Assembly: GCA_036563645.1 (NCBI GenBank)
Contig: DATCMA010000022.1
Location: forward strand, 16,213 to 80,212
Length of the DNA stretch: 64,000 bases
Direction: 5' to 3'
From: DATCMA01 sp036563645
GTDB lineage: Bacteria; Actinomycetota; Actinomycetes; Mycobacteriales; Micromonosporaceae
In this document: one piece after another, positions 35,165 through 43,792 of the stretch
How positions within the stretch are numbered: the first letter of the stretch is position 1
How the letters are laid out: every line of letters begins with the position of its first letter
Notes under the pieces: generated by a model
Database searches by the model: none
Told to the model about the DNA's origin: nothing
The model's input: only the letters and a program-made list of their open reading frames with translations
Translations under genes and position numbers: made by a program

Positions 35165-36940
35165 GTGGCACGCAGCGACGACGCGGACGCGCGCGCCGCA
35201 CGGTGGGAGAAGGAAGCCCACGATCTCTCCACCCAGGTCGCGTTCCTGCAAGAGGAACTGGCACTGGCGCGACGGAAATTGAACGAAACTCCTCGGTATG
35301 TTCGGCAGTTGGAGGAGCGGCTTGCGGCGACCGAGGCGCAGCTGGCCCGAGTCACCGAAAACAACGAACGACTAGTCGCCACCCTGAAAGAAGCCCGGGA
35401 GCAAATTGTCACCCTCAAGGAGGAGCTCGACCGACTGGCGCAGCCCCCGAGTGGCTACGGAATCTTCCTGGGACGCAACGAGGACGGCACGGTAGACGTC
35501 TTCACCGGTGGACGCAAGCTGCGCGTCGCCATCTCCCCATCCATCGACATCGACGAGCTGCACCGCGGCCAGGAGGTGCTGCTCAACGACGCTCTCAACG
35601 TCGTCGCCGTGCGCGGCTACGAGCGGGTCGGTGAGGTGGTGATGCTCAAGGAGGTCCTGGAAGACCCGCTCGGTAACGCCGACCGTGCGCTGGTGGTGGC
35701 GCGTGGGGATGAGGAGCGAGTGGTCTACCTGGCTGACTCGCTCAAGGGGCAGCCGCTGCGCCCCGGCGACTCCCTCATGATCGAGCCGCGGTCGGCGTAT
35801 GCGTATGAACGCATCCCGAAGAGCGAAGTCGAGGAGCTCATCCTGGAGGAGGTGCCGGACGTCGACTACGACGACATCGGCGGCCTTCAGGCGCAGATCG
35901 AGCAGATTCGCGACGCGGTGGAGCTGCCCTTCCTGCACGCGGACCTGTTCCGCGAGCACCAGCTGCGTCCGCCGAAAGGGGTGCTGCTCTACGGCCCGCC
36001 GGGCTGTGGGAAGACCCTCATCGCCAAGGCGGTGGCCAACTCGTTGGCCAAGCAGATCGCGCAGCGGCGGGGCCACGAGAAGCACACCAGCTACTTCCTC
36101 AACATCAAGGGGCCGGAGCTGCTCAACAAGTACGTCGGGGAGACGGAGCGGCACATCCGGTTGATCTTCCAGCGGGCCCGGGAGAAGGCCAGCGAGGGGA
36201 CGCCGGTGATCGTGTTCTTCGACGAGATGGACTCGGTGTTCCGGACTCGGGGCTCCGGGGTGTCCTCCGATGTGGAGAACACGATCGTCCCGCAGCTGCT
36301 CAGCGAGATCGACGGTGTGGAGGGGCTGGAGAACGTCATCGTCATTGGCGCGTCCAACCGGGAAGACATGATCGACCCGGCGATCCTGCGTCCGGGCCGA
36401 CTCGACGTCAAGATCAAGATCGAGCGGCCGGACGCCGAAAGCGCCAAGGACATCTTCTCCAAGTACATCCGCCCCGACTTGCCGTTGCACCCCGACGACC
36501 TCGCCGAGCACGGTGGCGATCCGGTGGCGACGGTCCAGGCGATGATCGAGGCCGTCGTGCTGCGGATGTACGCCGAGACCGAGGAGAACCGGTTCCTCGA
36601 GGTCACCTACGCCAACGGTGACAAAGAGATTCTGTACTTTAAGGACTTCAACTCCGGCGCGATGATCCAAAACATTGTCGACCGGGGTAAGAAACTGGCG
36701 ATCAAGGAGTACTTGGCCACGGGACGCAAAGGGCTGCGGTTGCAGCACCTGTTGGACGCCTGCGTGGCGGAGTTCCGCGAAAACGAGGATCTTCCCAACA
36801 CGACGAATCCGGATGACTGGGCCCGGATCTCCGGGAAGAAGGGCGAGCGGATCGTCTACATCCGCACCCTCGTCTCCGGGAAGGGCTTGGAGGCGGGCCG
36901 GTCGATTGAGACGGCCAGCAACACCGGACAGTACCTGTAA
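35165..36940 (+). CDS. mpa: Proteasome-activating AAA+ ATPase Mpa/ARC
   Basis: 591 aa from GTG 35165, with GGGGAGG 6 nt upstream. It is a hexameric unfoldase that binds Pup through its coiled coil and feeds pupylated proteins to the 20S core. It has an N-terminal coiled coil (about 8-85), two OB folds (about 90-230), and an AAA+ module with Walker A GPPGCGKT and Walker B VIVFFDEMD, followed by the SRH region. The last residues, GQYL, form the penultimate-Tyr docking motif for the proteasome. A strong terminator follows directly, so it is transcribed apart from dop. Confidence 0.96.
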   Translation: MARSDDADARAARWEKEAHDLSTQVAFLQEELALARRKLNETPRYVRQLEERLAATEAQLARVTENNERLVATLKEAREQIVTLKEELDRLAQPPSGYGIFLGRNEDGTVDVFTGGRKLRVAISPSIDIDELHRGQEVLLNDALNVVAVRGYERVGEVVMLKEVLEDPLGNADRALVVARGDEERVVYLADSLKGQPLRPGDSLMIEPRSAYAYERIPKSEVEELILEEVPDVDYDDIGGLQAQIEQIRDAVELPFLHADLFREHQLRPPKGVLLYGPPGCGKTLIAKAVANSLAKQIAQRRGHEKHTSYFLNIKGPELLNKYVGETERHIRLIFQRAREKASEGTPVIVFFDEMDSVFRTRGSGVSSDVENTIVPQLLSEIDGVEGLENVIVIGASNREDMIDPAILRPGRLDVKIKIERPDAESAKDIFSKYIRPDLPLHPDDLAEHGGDPVATVQAMIEAVVLRMYAETEENRFLEVTYANGDKEILYFKDFNSGAMIQNIVDRGKKLAIKEYLATGRKGLRLQHLLDACVAEFRENEDLPNTTNPDDWARISGKKGERIVYIRTLVSGKGLEAGRSIETASNTGQYL

Positions 36941-36946
36941 CGTGGA

Positions 36947-36992
36947 CACACCGGCGGAGCAGGGGTCGGCCCTGGTCCGCCGGTGTGTTTTC
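36947..36992 (+). terminator. Intrinsic terminator after mpa
   Basis: 12-bp perfect stem CACACCGGCGGA/TCCGCCGGTGTG enclosing an inner CAGGG/CCCTG stem, followed by TTTTCT. It is a classic Rho-independent terminator. Confidence 0.88.
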
Positions 36993-37100
36993 TCCCCGCT
37001 GAGGTGTCGCCACCCGGTCAGCGCGTTGCGATCCTGGTCGGTACCGTGTCGAGCCGGGCATGTGCCCGCCACGTGAGCGTGCCGGCCGGGTGACGCGGGC

Positions 37101-37106
37101 TACGCT
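37101..37106 (+). promoter_or_regulatory. -10 element of dop
   Basis: TACGCT, predicted start near 37113, leaving a 30-nt leader with a GAGG ribosome site before ATG 37143. Confidence 0.4.
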
Positions 37107-37142
37107 CGACGCCAGAGGTGAGGCAAGCGACGAGGTGGCAGC

Positions 37143-38663
37143 ATGAGCGTACGGCGGATCATGGGCACCGAAGTGGAGTACGGCATCTCGGTGCCCGGCC
37201 AGCCGGGAGCGAATCCGATGGTGACGTCCTCGCAGGTGGTCAACGCCTACGCGGCGCGCCCCGAGCTGGCCCGGGGTGGGCGTGCCCGGTGGGACTACGA
37301 GGAGGAGTCGCCGCTGCGGGACGCGCGCGGATTCACCTACAGCGGCGCGGCCTACGATCCCGCCGAGGCGCTCAGCGATGACGATTTAGGGTTGGCCAAC
37401 GTCATCCTCACCAACGGTGCTCGCCTCTACGTCGACCACGCCCACCCGGAGTACTCCACGCCCGAGGTCACCAATCCGTTGGACTTGGTCCGCTGGGATA
37501 AGGCGGGCGAGCGGGTGATGGCCGAGGCGGCCCGGCGGGCGTCCGCGATGCCGGGCAACGCCCCAATCCACCTGTACAAGAACAACACCGATAACAAGGG
37601 CGCCAGCTACGGCGCCCACGAGAACTACCTCATGCGGCGGGACACCCCGTTCGCCGATATCGTCGCGTATCTCACACCGTTCTTCGTGACGCGACAGGTG
37701 ATCTGCGGCGCGGGGCGGGTCGGTATCGGCCAGGACGGTTCGCAACCCGGATTTCAAATTTCTCAGCGCGCCGATTTCTTCGAAGTCGAAGTCGGTTTGG
37801 AGACCACCCTCAAACGTCCGATCATCAACACGCGCGACGAGCCGCACGCCGACGCCGACAAGTATCGGCGGTTGCACGTCATTATCGGCGACGCGAACCT
37901 CTCAGAGATCGCGACGTACTTGAAAGTCGGCACGACATCGCTCGTGCTCACCCTGATCGAGGAGAAGGCGCTCACGGGTGATTTGGCGATCGCCGATCCG
38001 GTCTCCGAACTGAAAGCGGTCAGCCACGATCCGACGCTGACGCACCTCATGCGGCTGCGGGACGGCCGCCGCATGACCGCTCTGGACATGCAGTGGGCGT
38101 ACTTGGAGCGGGCGCGGTCGTTTGTCGAGGACCGCTACGGCGCCGACGTCGACCCAGACACGAAAGACGTCCTCGAGCGGTGGGAGAGTGTCCTCGACCG
38201 TCTCCAGCGCGACCCGATGCTGTGCGCCGACGAGCTGGACTGGGTGGCCAAGCTGCGGTTGCTGGAAGGCTACCGGGAGCGGGAGAAACTCGACTGGACC
38301 TCCCACAAACTGCAGCTGGTCGACCTGCAGTACGCCGACGTGCGACCGGAGAAGGGCCTGTATCACCGCCTGGTGGCCCGTGGCGCGATGAAGACGTTGC
38401 TGTCAGAGGAATCCATTCAGGCGGCGATGGTCGAGCCGCCGGAGGACACCCGCGCCTACTTCCGCGGCCGGTGCCTGTCGCAATTCCCCTCGGAGGTGGT
38501 CGCGGCGAGCTGGGATTCCGTGATTTTCGATGTGGGGCGAGAGTCGCTCGTGCGGGTTCCGATGATGGAACCGGAACGCGGTACCCGCATGCACGTCGGC
38601 CCGTTGTTTGACCGGTGTCCGAGCGCCAAGGACCTGCTGGAGGCACTGACAAGTGGCTCATGA
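37143..38663 (+). CDS. dop: Depupylase/deamidase Dop
   Basis: 506 aa, normal length. It belongs to the glutamine-synthetase-like Pup ligase/depupylase family. It removes Pup from substrates and, in species whose Pup ends in Gln, deamidates it. The ATP/metal site is marked by GTEVEYGI at the N-terminus; the nucleophilic Asp lies in ARLYVDHAHPEY. The Dop-specific loop near residues 40-80 is present, which distinguishes it from PafA. Here Pup already ends in Glu, so only depupylation should be required. Confidence 0.95.
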   Translation: MSVRRIMGTEVEYGISVPGQPGANPMVTSSQVVNAYAARPELARGGRARWDYEEESPLRDARGFTYSGAAYDPAEALSDDDLGLANVILTNGARLYVDHAHPEYSTPEVTNPLDLVRWDKAGERVMAEAARRASAMPGNAPIHLYKNNTDNKGASYGAHENYLMRRDTPFADIVAYLTPFFVTRQVICGAGRVGIGQDGSQPGFQISQRADFFEVEVGLETTLKRPIINTRDEPHADADKYRRLHVIIGDANLSEIATYLKVGTTSLVLTLIEEKALTGDLAIADPVSELKAVSHDPTLTHLMRLRDGRRMTALDMQWAYLERARSFVEDRYGADVDPDTKDVLERWESVLDRLQRDPMLCADELDWVAKLRLLEGYREREKLDWTSHKLQLVDLQYADVRPEKGLYHRLVARGAMKTLLSEESIQAAMVEPPEDTRAYFRGRCLSQFPSEVVAASWDSVIFDVGRESLVRVPMMEPERGTRMHVGPLFDRCPSAKDLLEALTSGS

Positions 38664-38710
38664 GCGTCCCGCGCGCTTGTGCGCAGGCGGCGGAATGCCC
38701 TGCGGCAGGG

Positions 38711-38716
38711 TAGGTT
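38711..38716 (+). promoter_or_regulatory. -10 element of the pup-prcBA operon
   Basis: TAGGTT, predicted start near 38723; a GAGGAGG ribosome site follows before ATG 38748. Confidence 0.45.
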
Positions 38717-38747
38717 TTGTCGCAGGCGATGGTGAGGAGGAACGCAG

Positions 38748-38963
38748 ATGACTACCCGTGACACCGGTGGTCAGGCGCAGTCCGGCAAGGCCCGCCGAGA
38801 CCAGGAGGTCGACGAGGCGACTGTCGACGTCAACCCGGAGATCGCCAAGCGGCACGCGGAGCTGACCGAAGAGGTCGATGACCTGCTCGACGAAATCGAC
38901 TCCGTGCTGGAGGAGAACGCCGAGGAGTTCGTGCGCGGCTACGTCCAAAAAGGCGGAGAGTAA
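38748..38963 (+). CDS. pup: Prokaryotic ubiquitin-like protein Pup
   Basis: 71 aa, disordered and acidic, from ATG 38748 with GAGGAGG upstream. The central helix-forming segment (EIAKRHAELTEEVDDLLDEI) is what Mpa's coiled coil binds. The end is VRGYVQKGGE: the di-Gly plus terminal Glu is ready for ligation by PafA through the Glu side chain, without the Gln-to-Glu deamidation needed in mycobacteria. It is followed by a small nuclease frame and prcBA. Confidence 0.96.
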   Translation: MTTRDTGGQAQSGKARRDQEVDEATVDVNPEIAKRHAELTEEVDDLLDEIDSVLEENAEEFVRGYVQKGGE

Positions 38964-39048
38964 GCGGTCGCGTCGGGGCAGGACGAATAGTCCCGCGCCG
39001 TTAGCGGTGCCGGACGCCGTGCCGGCGGGGTGACGTCGCCGGGGTGGG

Positions 39049-39288
39049 GTGTCGCGCGCTGCCGGCACGGCGGGTGTGTCGTACGACAGTGGCGAACGCG
39101 GCTCGGAACACGTGGACCACGATCATCGCGCCGGGTGGGTCCGCGGGTTACTCTGCTTCAACTGCAACAGTGGTCTCGGTCCAGACCGCGGCGCGCGGTC
39201 GCGGCTGGTCAAAGCGATCACGTATTTGAGGGGAACGACGTGGCAGCGGGTTTTGATCCATCCGGGCGGCTACCAGACGTGTTCATGA
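39049..39288 (+). CDS. Endonuclease VII-like (His-Me finger) protein, N-terminally short
   Basis: 79 aa from GTG 39049; an in-frame TGA at 39031-39033 prevents a longer start. The core HVDHDHRAGWVRGLLCFNCN has the DHDH catalytic region and the second CxxC of the endonuclease VII family. The first CxxC, which normally lies about 20 residues before, is absent. A gene of this family between pup and prcB is known in other actinomycetes. It overlaps prcB by 49 nt. It may be truncated, inactive, or only translationally useful. Confidence 0.65.
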   Translation: MSRAAGTAGVSYDSGERGSEHVDHDHRAGWVRGLLCFNCNSGLGPDRGARSRLVKAITYLRGTTWQRVLIHPGGYQTCS

Positions 39289-40079
39289 ACCTGGGAACGT
39301 CCTCGTTCACCCACTTCTTGAGCGTGGTCGCTCCCGATTTGTTGCCGGGTCGTCGGCCGCTGCCGCCCGGGCTGGCTGCGGATATCGCACCGGATGCCAC
39401 CACCATCGTCGCCTTGACCTGCGCCGAAGGCGTGGTGATGGCGGGCGACCGCCGCGCGACGATGGGCAACTTGATCGCCAGCCGGGACATCGAGAAAGTG
39501 CACCCCGCCGACGCGTACTCGCTGATCGGGGTCGCCGGCACCGCGGGGATCGGCATCGAGCTCATGCGACTGTTCCAGGTGGAGCTCGAGCACTACGAGA
39601 AGATCGAAGGCGCGGTGCTGTCGCTGGACGGCAAGGCGAACCGCCTGGCGTCGATGATCCGGGGGAACCTCGGGGCGGCGATGCAAGGGCTGGCGGTGAT
39701 CCCGCTGTTCGCCGGCTACGATCTCGCCGCCACGGATCCGGCCCGCGCGGGACGGATCTTCAGTTTCGACGTGACCGGTGGCCCCTACGAGGAGACCGGC
39801 TACCAAGCGGTAGGCTCCGGGGCGCTGTTCGCCCGCTCGGCCCTCAAGAAGCGGTATCGGCCGGGGCTGAGCTTGCAGGAGGCGATTCGGCTGGCGGTCG
39901 AGGCGCTGTATGACGCGGCGGATGACGACACCGCCACCGGCGGTCCGGACCTATCCCGCAAGATCTATCCGGTGGTGATGACGGCAACCGCGGAGGGCAC
40001 GCATCGGCTGACCGAGGAGGAGGCCGCCGCGGTCGCCGAAGCGGTAGTCGCCGGCCGGATGGAGAACCCTGGCGGCTGA
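39240..40079 (+). CDS. prcB: Proteasome beta subunit PrcB
   Basis: 279 aa from GTG 39240, with GAGGGGAA upstream. It is the catalytic subunit of the 20S core. A 53-residue propeptide (with the conserved DVFMNLGTSSF) is cleaved before Thr54 (TTIVAL), exposing the N-terminal threonine nucleophile. The family residues Asp17 and Lys33 equivalents lie in GVVMAGDRRAT and the following strand. It overlaps the nuclease-like frame and precedes prcA by 53 nt. Confidence 0.96.
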   Translation: MAAGFDPSGRLPDVFMNLGTSSFTHFLSVVAPDLLPGRRPLPPGLAADIAPDATTIVALTCAEGVVMAGDRRATMGNLIASRDIEKVHPADAYSLIGVAGTAGIGIELMRLFQVELEHYEKIEGAVLSLDGKANRLASMIRGNLGAAMQGLAVIPLFAGYDLAATDPARAGRIFSFDVTGGPYEETGYQAVGSGALFARSALKKRYRPGLSLQEAIRLAVEALYDAADDDTATGGPDLSRKIYPVVMTATAEGTHRLTEEEAAAVAEAVVAGRMENPGG

Positions 40080-40132
40080 TCATCACGATTGCGCGCAGTC
40101 CCATGACGTTCAGGCTGAAGGAGAGCGCCGCC

Positions 40133-40960
40133 GTGGCAATGCAGTTCTACGCCTCGCCCGAGCAGATCATGCGGGACCGCTCCGAGCTTGCCCGCAAGGG
40201 CATCGCCCGAGGGCGGAGCGCGGTGGTGCTCAGCTACGAGGGCGGGGTGCTGTTCGTGGCGGAGAACCTGTCGAGCGCCTTGCACAAGGTCAGCGAGATC
40301 TACGACAGGATCGGCTTCGCCGCGGTGGGGCGCTACAACGAGTTCGAGAACCTCCGCCGGGCCGGGGTGCGGATGGCTGACCTCAACGGGTTCAGCTACG
40401 ACCGGCGTGACGTGACTGGGCGGGCGTTGGCCAACGCGTACGCGCAAACCCTCGGCGCGATCTTCACCGAGCACTCCAAACCGTTCGAGGTGGAGCTGTG
40501 CGTGGCCGAGGTGGGCAACTCCCCTGAGGAAGACGAGATCTACCGGCTCACCTACGACGGGTCGGTCAACGACGAGCCCGGCTGCATGGCGATGGGCGGC
40601 CAAGCCGAGGCGATCTCCGGGGTGTTGCGGGCCAACTACCGCCCCGATATGTCGCTGCGGGAGGCGATTCGGCTGGCGGTCCAAGCGCTGGGCAGCGTCG
40701 GTGGGGAAGGCGGTGCGCCGCGCACCATCGCCGCCAACCAGCTGGAGGTGGCGATCCTGGATCGGCGCCGCCGCGGGCGTACCTTCCGGCGGATCACCGG
40801 GGCCGCGCTGACCGAGCTGCTCGACCAGCCGCCCGCGCAAGGGGCGGAAGCCCAGGACACCTCGGGCCCGCAGCCGGGCCCCGAGAAACCGACGGCGTCC
40901 GCCGCGTCGACAGACACGGAAGGCACGGAGCAGGACACCGGCGGCGAAGCCGGCGCGTAG
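40133..40960 (+). CDS. prcA: Proteasome alpha subunit PrcA
   Basis: 275 aa from GTG 40133 (ATG 40139 also possible), with GAAGGAG upstream. The N-terminal gate helix region FYASPEQIMRDRSELARKGI and the alpha-ring fold follow. The C-terminal 45 residues are a low-complexity Ala/Glu/Thr/Pro tail, common in actinomycetes. It forms the outer rings where Mpa's GQYL tail docks. It converges on the rfbB-like gene. Confidence 0.95.
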   Translation: MAMQFYASPEQIMRDRSELARKGIARGRSAVVLSYEGGVLFVAENLSSALHKVSEIYDRIGFAAVGRYNEFENLRRAGVRMADLNGFSYDRRDVTGRALANAYAQTLGAIFTEHSKPFEVELCVAEVGNSPEEDEIYRLTYDGSVNDEPGCMAMGGQAEAISGVLRANYRPDMSLREAIRLAVQALGSVGGEGGAPRTIAANQLEVAILDRRRRGRTFRRITGAALTELLDQPPAQGAEAQDTSGPQPGPEKPTASAASTDTEGTEQDTGGEAGA

Positions 40961-40982
40961 TGCGGGCGGGCGCCCGCCGCGG

Positions 40983-41990
40983 CTAGACGGGGAGGAGCCG
41001 CGCTTTCAGCGGCTCCCACCACGCCCGGTTGTCGCGATACCAGCGGATGGTCTCCGCTAACCCGCGATCCAGGTCGATGCTGGGCGTGAACCCGAGCTCT
41101 CGGCGGATCTTCGTGCTGTCCAGGGAGTAGCGGCGGTCGTGGCCTTTCCGGTCCGTCACGCTGATCACCTGGTCCCAGCTCGCCCCGCACGCCGCCAACA
41201 GCCGCCCGGTCAGCTCCCGGTTGGTGAGTTCCGTGCCGCCCGCGATGTGGTAGATCTCGCCGGCGCGGCCGTAGAGCTGCACGAGCGCGATCCCCACACA
41301 GTGGTCGTGGACGTGGAGCCAGTCCCGCACGTGGCCGCCGTCGCCGTAGAGCGGGAGGGGAACACCGTCCAGCAGATTGGTGACGAACCGGGGGATGAGC
41401 TTGTCCGGGGTCTGATATGGCCCGTAGTTGTTCGAGCAGCGGGTGATGACCACGTCTAGCCCGTGGGTGCGGTGGTAGGCCAGGGCCACGAGGTCCGCGC
41501 TGGCTTTCGAGGCGGCATACGGGGAGGTTGGCGCCAGCGGCCGATCCTCCGTCCACGACCCCTCCTCGATCGAGCCGTACACCTCGTCGGTGGAGATGTG
41601 GACGAAGCGGGCGGTGCCGTGGCGCAGCGCCGCGTCGAGGAGAGTTTGCGTGCCGAGGACGTTGGTCACGACGAACGGCCGCGCCCCGGCGATCGAGCGA
41701 TCCACGTGGGACTCGGCCGCGAAATGCACGATCACGTCGTGCCCGGCGACGACCTCGTCGACAAGGGGGGCGTCGCAGATGTCGCCGCGCACGCACCGCA
41801 GCCGCGGATCGTCGCGCACCGGGGCGAGGCTCGCCCAGGTGCCGGAGTAGGTCAGCTTGTCCAGCACGGTCACCGTGGTCGGGGCGAGGTCAGGCGCGGC
41901 TTGCCCATCGGGGGCGGTGGGCACGCCGAGCAGCATGCGCACGTACGCCGAACCGATGAAGCCCGCCCCGCCGGTGACGAGGATTCTCAC
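40983..41990 (-). CDS. rfbB: dTDP-glucose 4,6-dehydratase
   Basis: 335 aa from GTG 41990, with a TACACT hexamer (42000-42005, minus strand) 9 nt upstream giving a 3-nt leader. It is an extended short-chain dehydrogenase: NAD-binding GGAGFIGS, the Ser/Thr-Asp-Glu segment HISTDEVYGS and the catalytic YAASKAS. It makes dTDP-4-keto-6-deoxyglucose, the entry to rhamnose and other deoxysugars. None of rfbA, rfbC or rfbD is in the window, so it stands alone, inserted between prcA and pafA. Confidence 0.92.
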   Translation of the reverse strand: MRILVTGGAGFIGSAYVRMLLGVPTAPDGQAAPDLAPTTVTVLDKLTYSGTWASLAPVRDDPRLRCVRGDICDAPLVDEVVAGHDVIVHFAAESHVDRSIAGARPFVVTNVLGTQTLLDAALRHGTARFVHISTDEVYGSIEEGSWTEDRPLAPTSPYAASKASADLVALAYHRTHGLDVVITRCSNNYGPYQTPDKLIPRFVTNLLDGVPLPLYGDGGHVRDWLHVHDHCVGIALVQLYGRAGEIYHIAGGTELTNRELTGRLLAACGASWDQVISVTDRKGHDRRYSLDSTKIRRELGFTPSIDLDRGLAETIRWYRDNRAWWEPLKARLLPV

Positions 41991-42156
41991 GGGTGCGCGA
42001 GTGTAGCCGGCACGCGGGGGCCGCGGTCGCCTCGCGCGCCCCGCCAGGGCACCGGGCCAGCCCTCACGGGGAGCGCGGGCGGGGCGCCGTCGAGTTTTTT
42101 TCCGCACGTTACGGGACAGTCCGCGTCTGAGGTGACCAATCGTCGGTGTGGGCGGC

Positions 42157-42162
42157 TACTGT
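42157..42162 (+). promoter_or_regulatory. -10 element for leaderless pafA mRNA
   Basis: TACTGT, predicted start exactly at ATG 42169. A -35-like GTGACC lies at 42132-42137. Confidence 0.5.
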
Positions 42163-42168
42163 CTGGAC

Positions 42169-43527
42169 ATGGAACGGCGCATCTTCGGCCTCGAAACCGA
42201 GTACGGGGTCACCTGTACCTACCGCGGGCAGCGGCGGCTGTCCCCCGATGAGGTGGCCCGCTACCTGTTCCGCCGAGTAGTGTCGTGGGGACGCTCCAGC
42301 AACGTGTTCCTGCGTAACGGTGCCCGCCTGTACCTCGACGTGGGTTCCCACCCGGAGTACGCCACCCCGGAGTGCGACTCCGTGATCGACCTAGTGACCC
42401 ACGACCGGGCCGGGGAACGGATCCTCGAAGGGCTGCTCATCGACGCCGAGAAGCGCCTCCATGACGAGGGGATCGCGGGAGAAATCTACCTGTTCAAGAA
42501 CAACACCGACTCCGCCGGCAACTCCTACGGCTGCCACGAGAACTACCTCGTCTCCCGTCACGGGGAGTTCGGGCGTATCGCTGATGTGCTCATTCCCTTC
42601 CTCGTCACCCGCCAGCTGATCTGCGGCGCGGGGAAGGTGCTGCAAACCCCGCGGGGGGCGGTCTACTGCCTGTCGCAGCGGGCCGAGCACATCTGGGAAG
42701 GGGTCTCTTCGGCGACCACCCGCTCCCGGCCGATCATCAACACCCGCGACGAGCCGCACGCGGACGCGGAACGCTACCGCCGGCTGCACGTCATCGTCGG
42801 CGACTCGAACATGAACGAAGTGACCACCATGCTCAAGGTCGGCACGGTGGACATCGTGCTGCGGATGATCGAGGCGGGTGTGGCGATGCGGGACCTGACC
42901 TTGGAGAACCCGATCCGGGCGATCCGCGAGGTCTCCCACGACATCACCGGCCGACGGAAAATCCGGCTCGCCTCAAACAAAGAGATCAGCGCGCTGGAGA
43001 TCCAGCAGGAGTACCTGAGCAAGGCGGTCGACTTCGTCGAGCGGCGCGGCGGTGACCAGACCGCGAAGCGGGTCGTCGAGCTGTGGGGGCGGGTGCTGCG
43101 CGCGGTGGAGACCGGCAACCTGGATCCCGTCGCCCGGGAGATCGACTGGGTGACCAAGCTGCGGCTCATCGAGCAGTACCAGCAGCGCCACAACCTGCCC
43201 CTGTCCCATCCGCGGATCGCGCAGATCGACCTCGCCTACCACGACGTGCGCCGCAACCGCGGCCTGTACGCGCTGCTCGAACGCCGCGGCCAGGTCGACC
43301 GGGTCACCACCGACGTGGAGATCTTCGAGGCGAAGGAGACGCCGCCGCAGACGACCCGGGCGAGGCTGCGCGGGGAGTTCATCCGGCACGCTCAGGAGAA
43401 GCGTCGGGACTTCACGGTGGACTGGGTGCACCTCAAGCTGAACGATCAAGCGCAGCGGACGGTGCTGTGCAAGGATCCGTTCCGCGCCCACGACGAGCGG
43501 GTCGAACGGCTCATCGCCAGCATGTGA
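42169..43527 (+). CDS. pafA: Pup ligase PafA
   Basis: 452 aa, exactly the length of the M. tuberculosis protein. It activates the C-terminal Glu of Pup with ATP and couples it to substrate lysines. It is glutamine-synthetase-like: FGLETEYGV carries the Mg-binding Glu, GARLYLDVGSHPEY the catalytic Asp, and LFKNNTD the nucleotide-site region. It lacks the Dop loop. The start is set by the leaderless promoter. It is separated from the proteasome operon by a divergent dehydratase gene. Confidence 0.96.
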   Translation: MERRIFGLETEYGVTCTYRGQRRLSPDEVARYLFRRVVSWGRSSNVFLRNGARLYLDVGSHPEYATPECDSVIDLVTHDRAGERILEGLLIDAEKRLHDEGIAGEIYLFKNNTDSAGNSYGCHENYLVSRHGEFGRIADVLIPFLVTRQLICGAGKVLQTPRGAVYCLSQRAEHIWEGVSSATTRSRPIINTRDEPHADAERYRRLHVIVGDSNMNEVTTMLKVGTVDIVLRMIEAGVAMRDLTLENPIRAIREVSHDITGRRKIRLASNKEISALEIQQEYLSKAVDFVERRGGDQTAKRVVELWGRVLRAVETGNLDPVAREIDWVTKLRLIEQYQQRHNLPLSHPRIAQIDLAYHDVRRNRGLYALLERRGQVDRVTTDVEIFEAKETPPQTTRARLRGEFIRHAQEKRRDFTVDWVHLKLNDQAQRTVLCKDPFRAHDERVERLIASM

Positions 43528-43550
43528 CCGCCGGATAGGCTCGGGGGACT

Positions 43551-43772
43551 ATGGCAACCCCCGAACCGGATGCCCGACGGTCGCGCCACGCCGCCGACCG
43601 GGAATGGCTGGCGGCGCACCCGGTGGTCGACCGTGTCGAGCGGCGTCGCCGGCGTATCGCCGAGGAGATCGCGCGTAACCGCCGCGGTGAGTACGTCGTC
43701 CCCACCTGGGTCCTCGCGCTGACCTTGGCGTTGGTCGTGGCGGGCTGGCTCGCGTTGATCATCTTCGGGTGA
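43551..43772 (+). CDS. Small single-pass membrane protein
   Basis: 73 aa from ATG 43551; TAGGCT at 43536-43541 gives a start 3 nt upstream. The N-terminal 48 residues are highly charged (RRRRIAEEIARNRRG), followed by one hydrophobic helix (about 52-72) at the C-terminus, as in a tail-anchored protein. It sits 23 nt after pafA. Family not recognised. Confidence 0.7.
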   Translation: MATPEPDARRSRHAADREWLAAHPVVDRVERRRRRIAEEIARNRRGEYVVPTWVLALTLALVVAGWLALIIFG

Positions 43773-43792
43773 TCGGCGCTGGCGGGCGGCGG

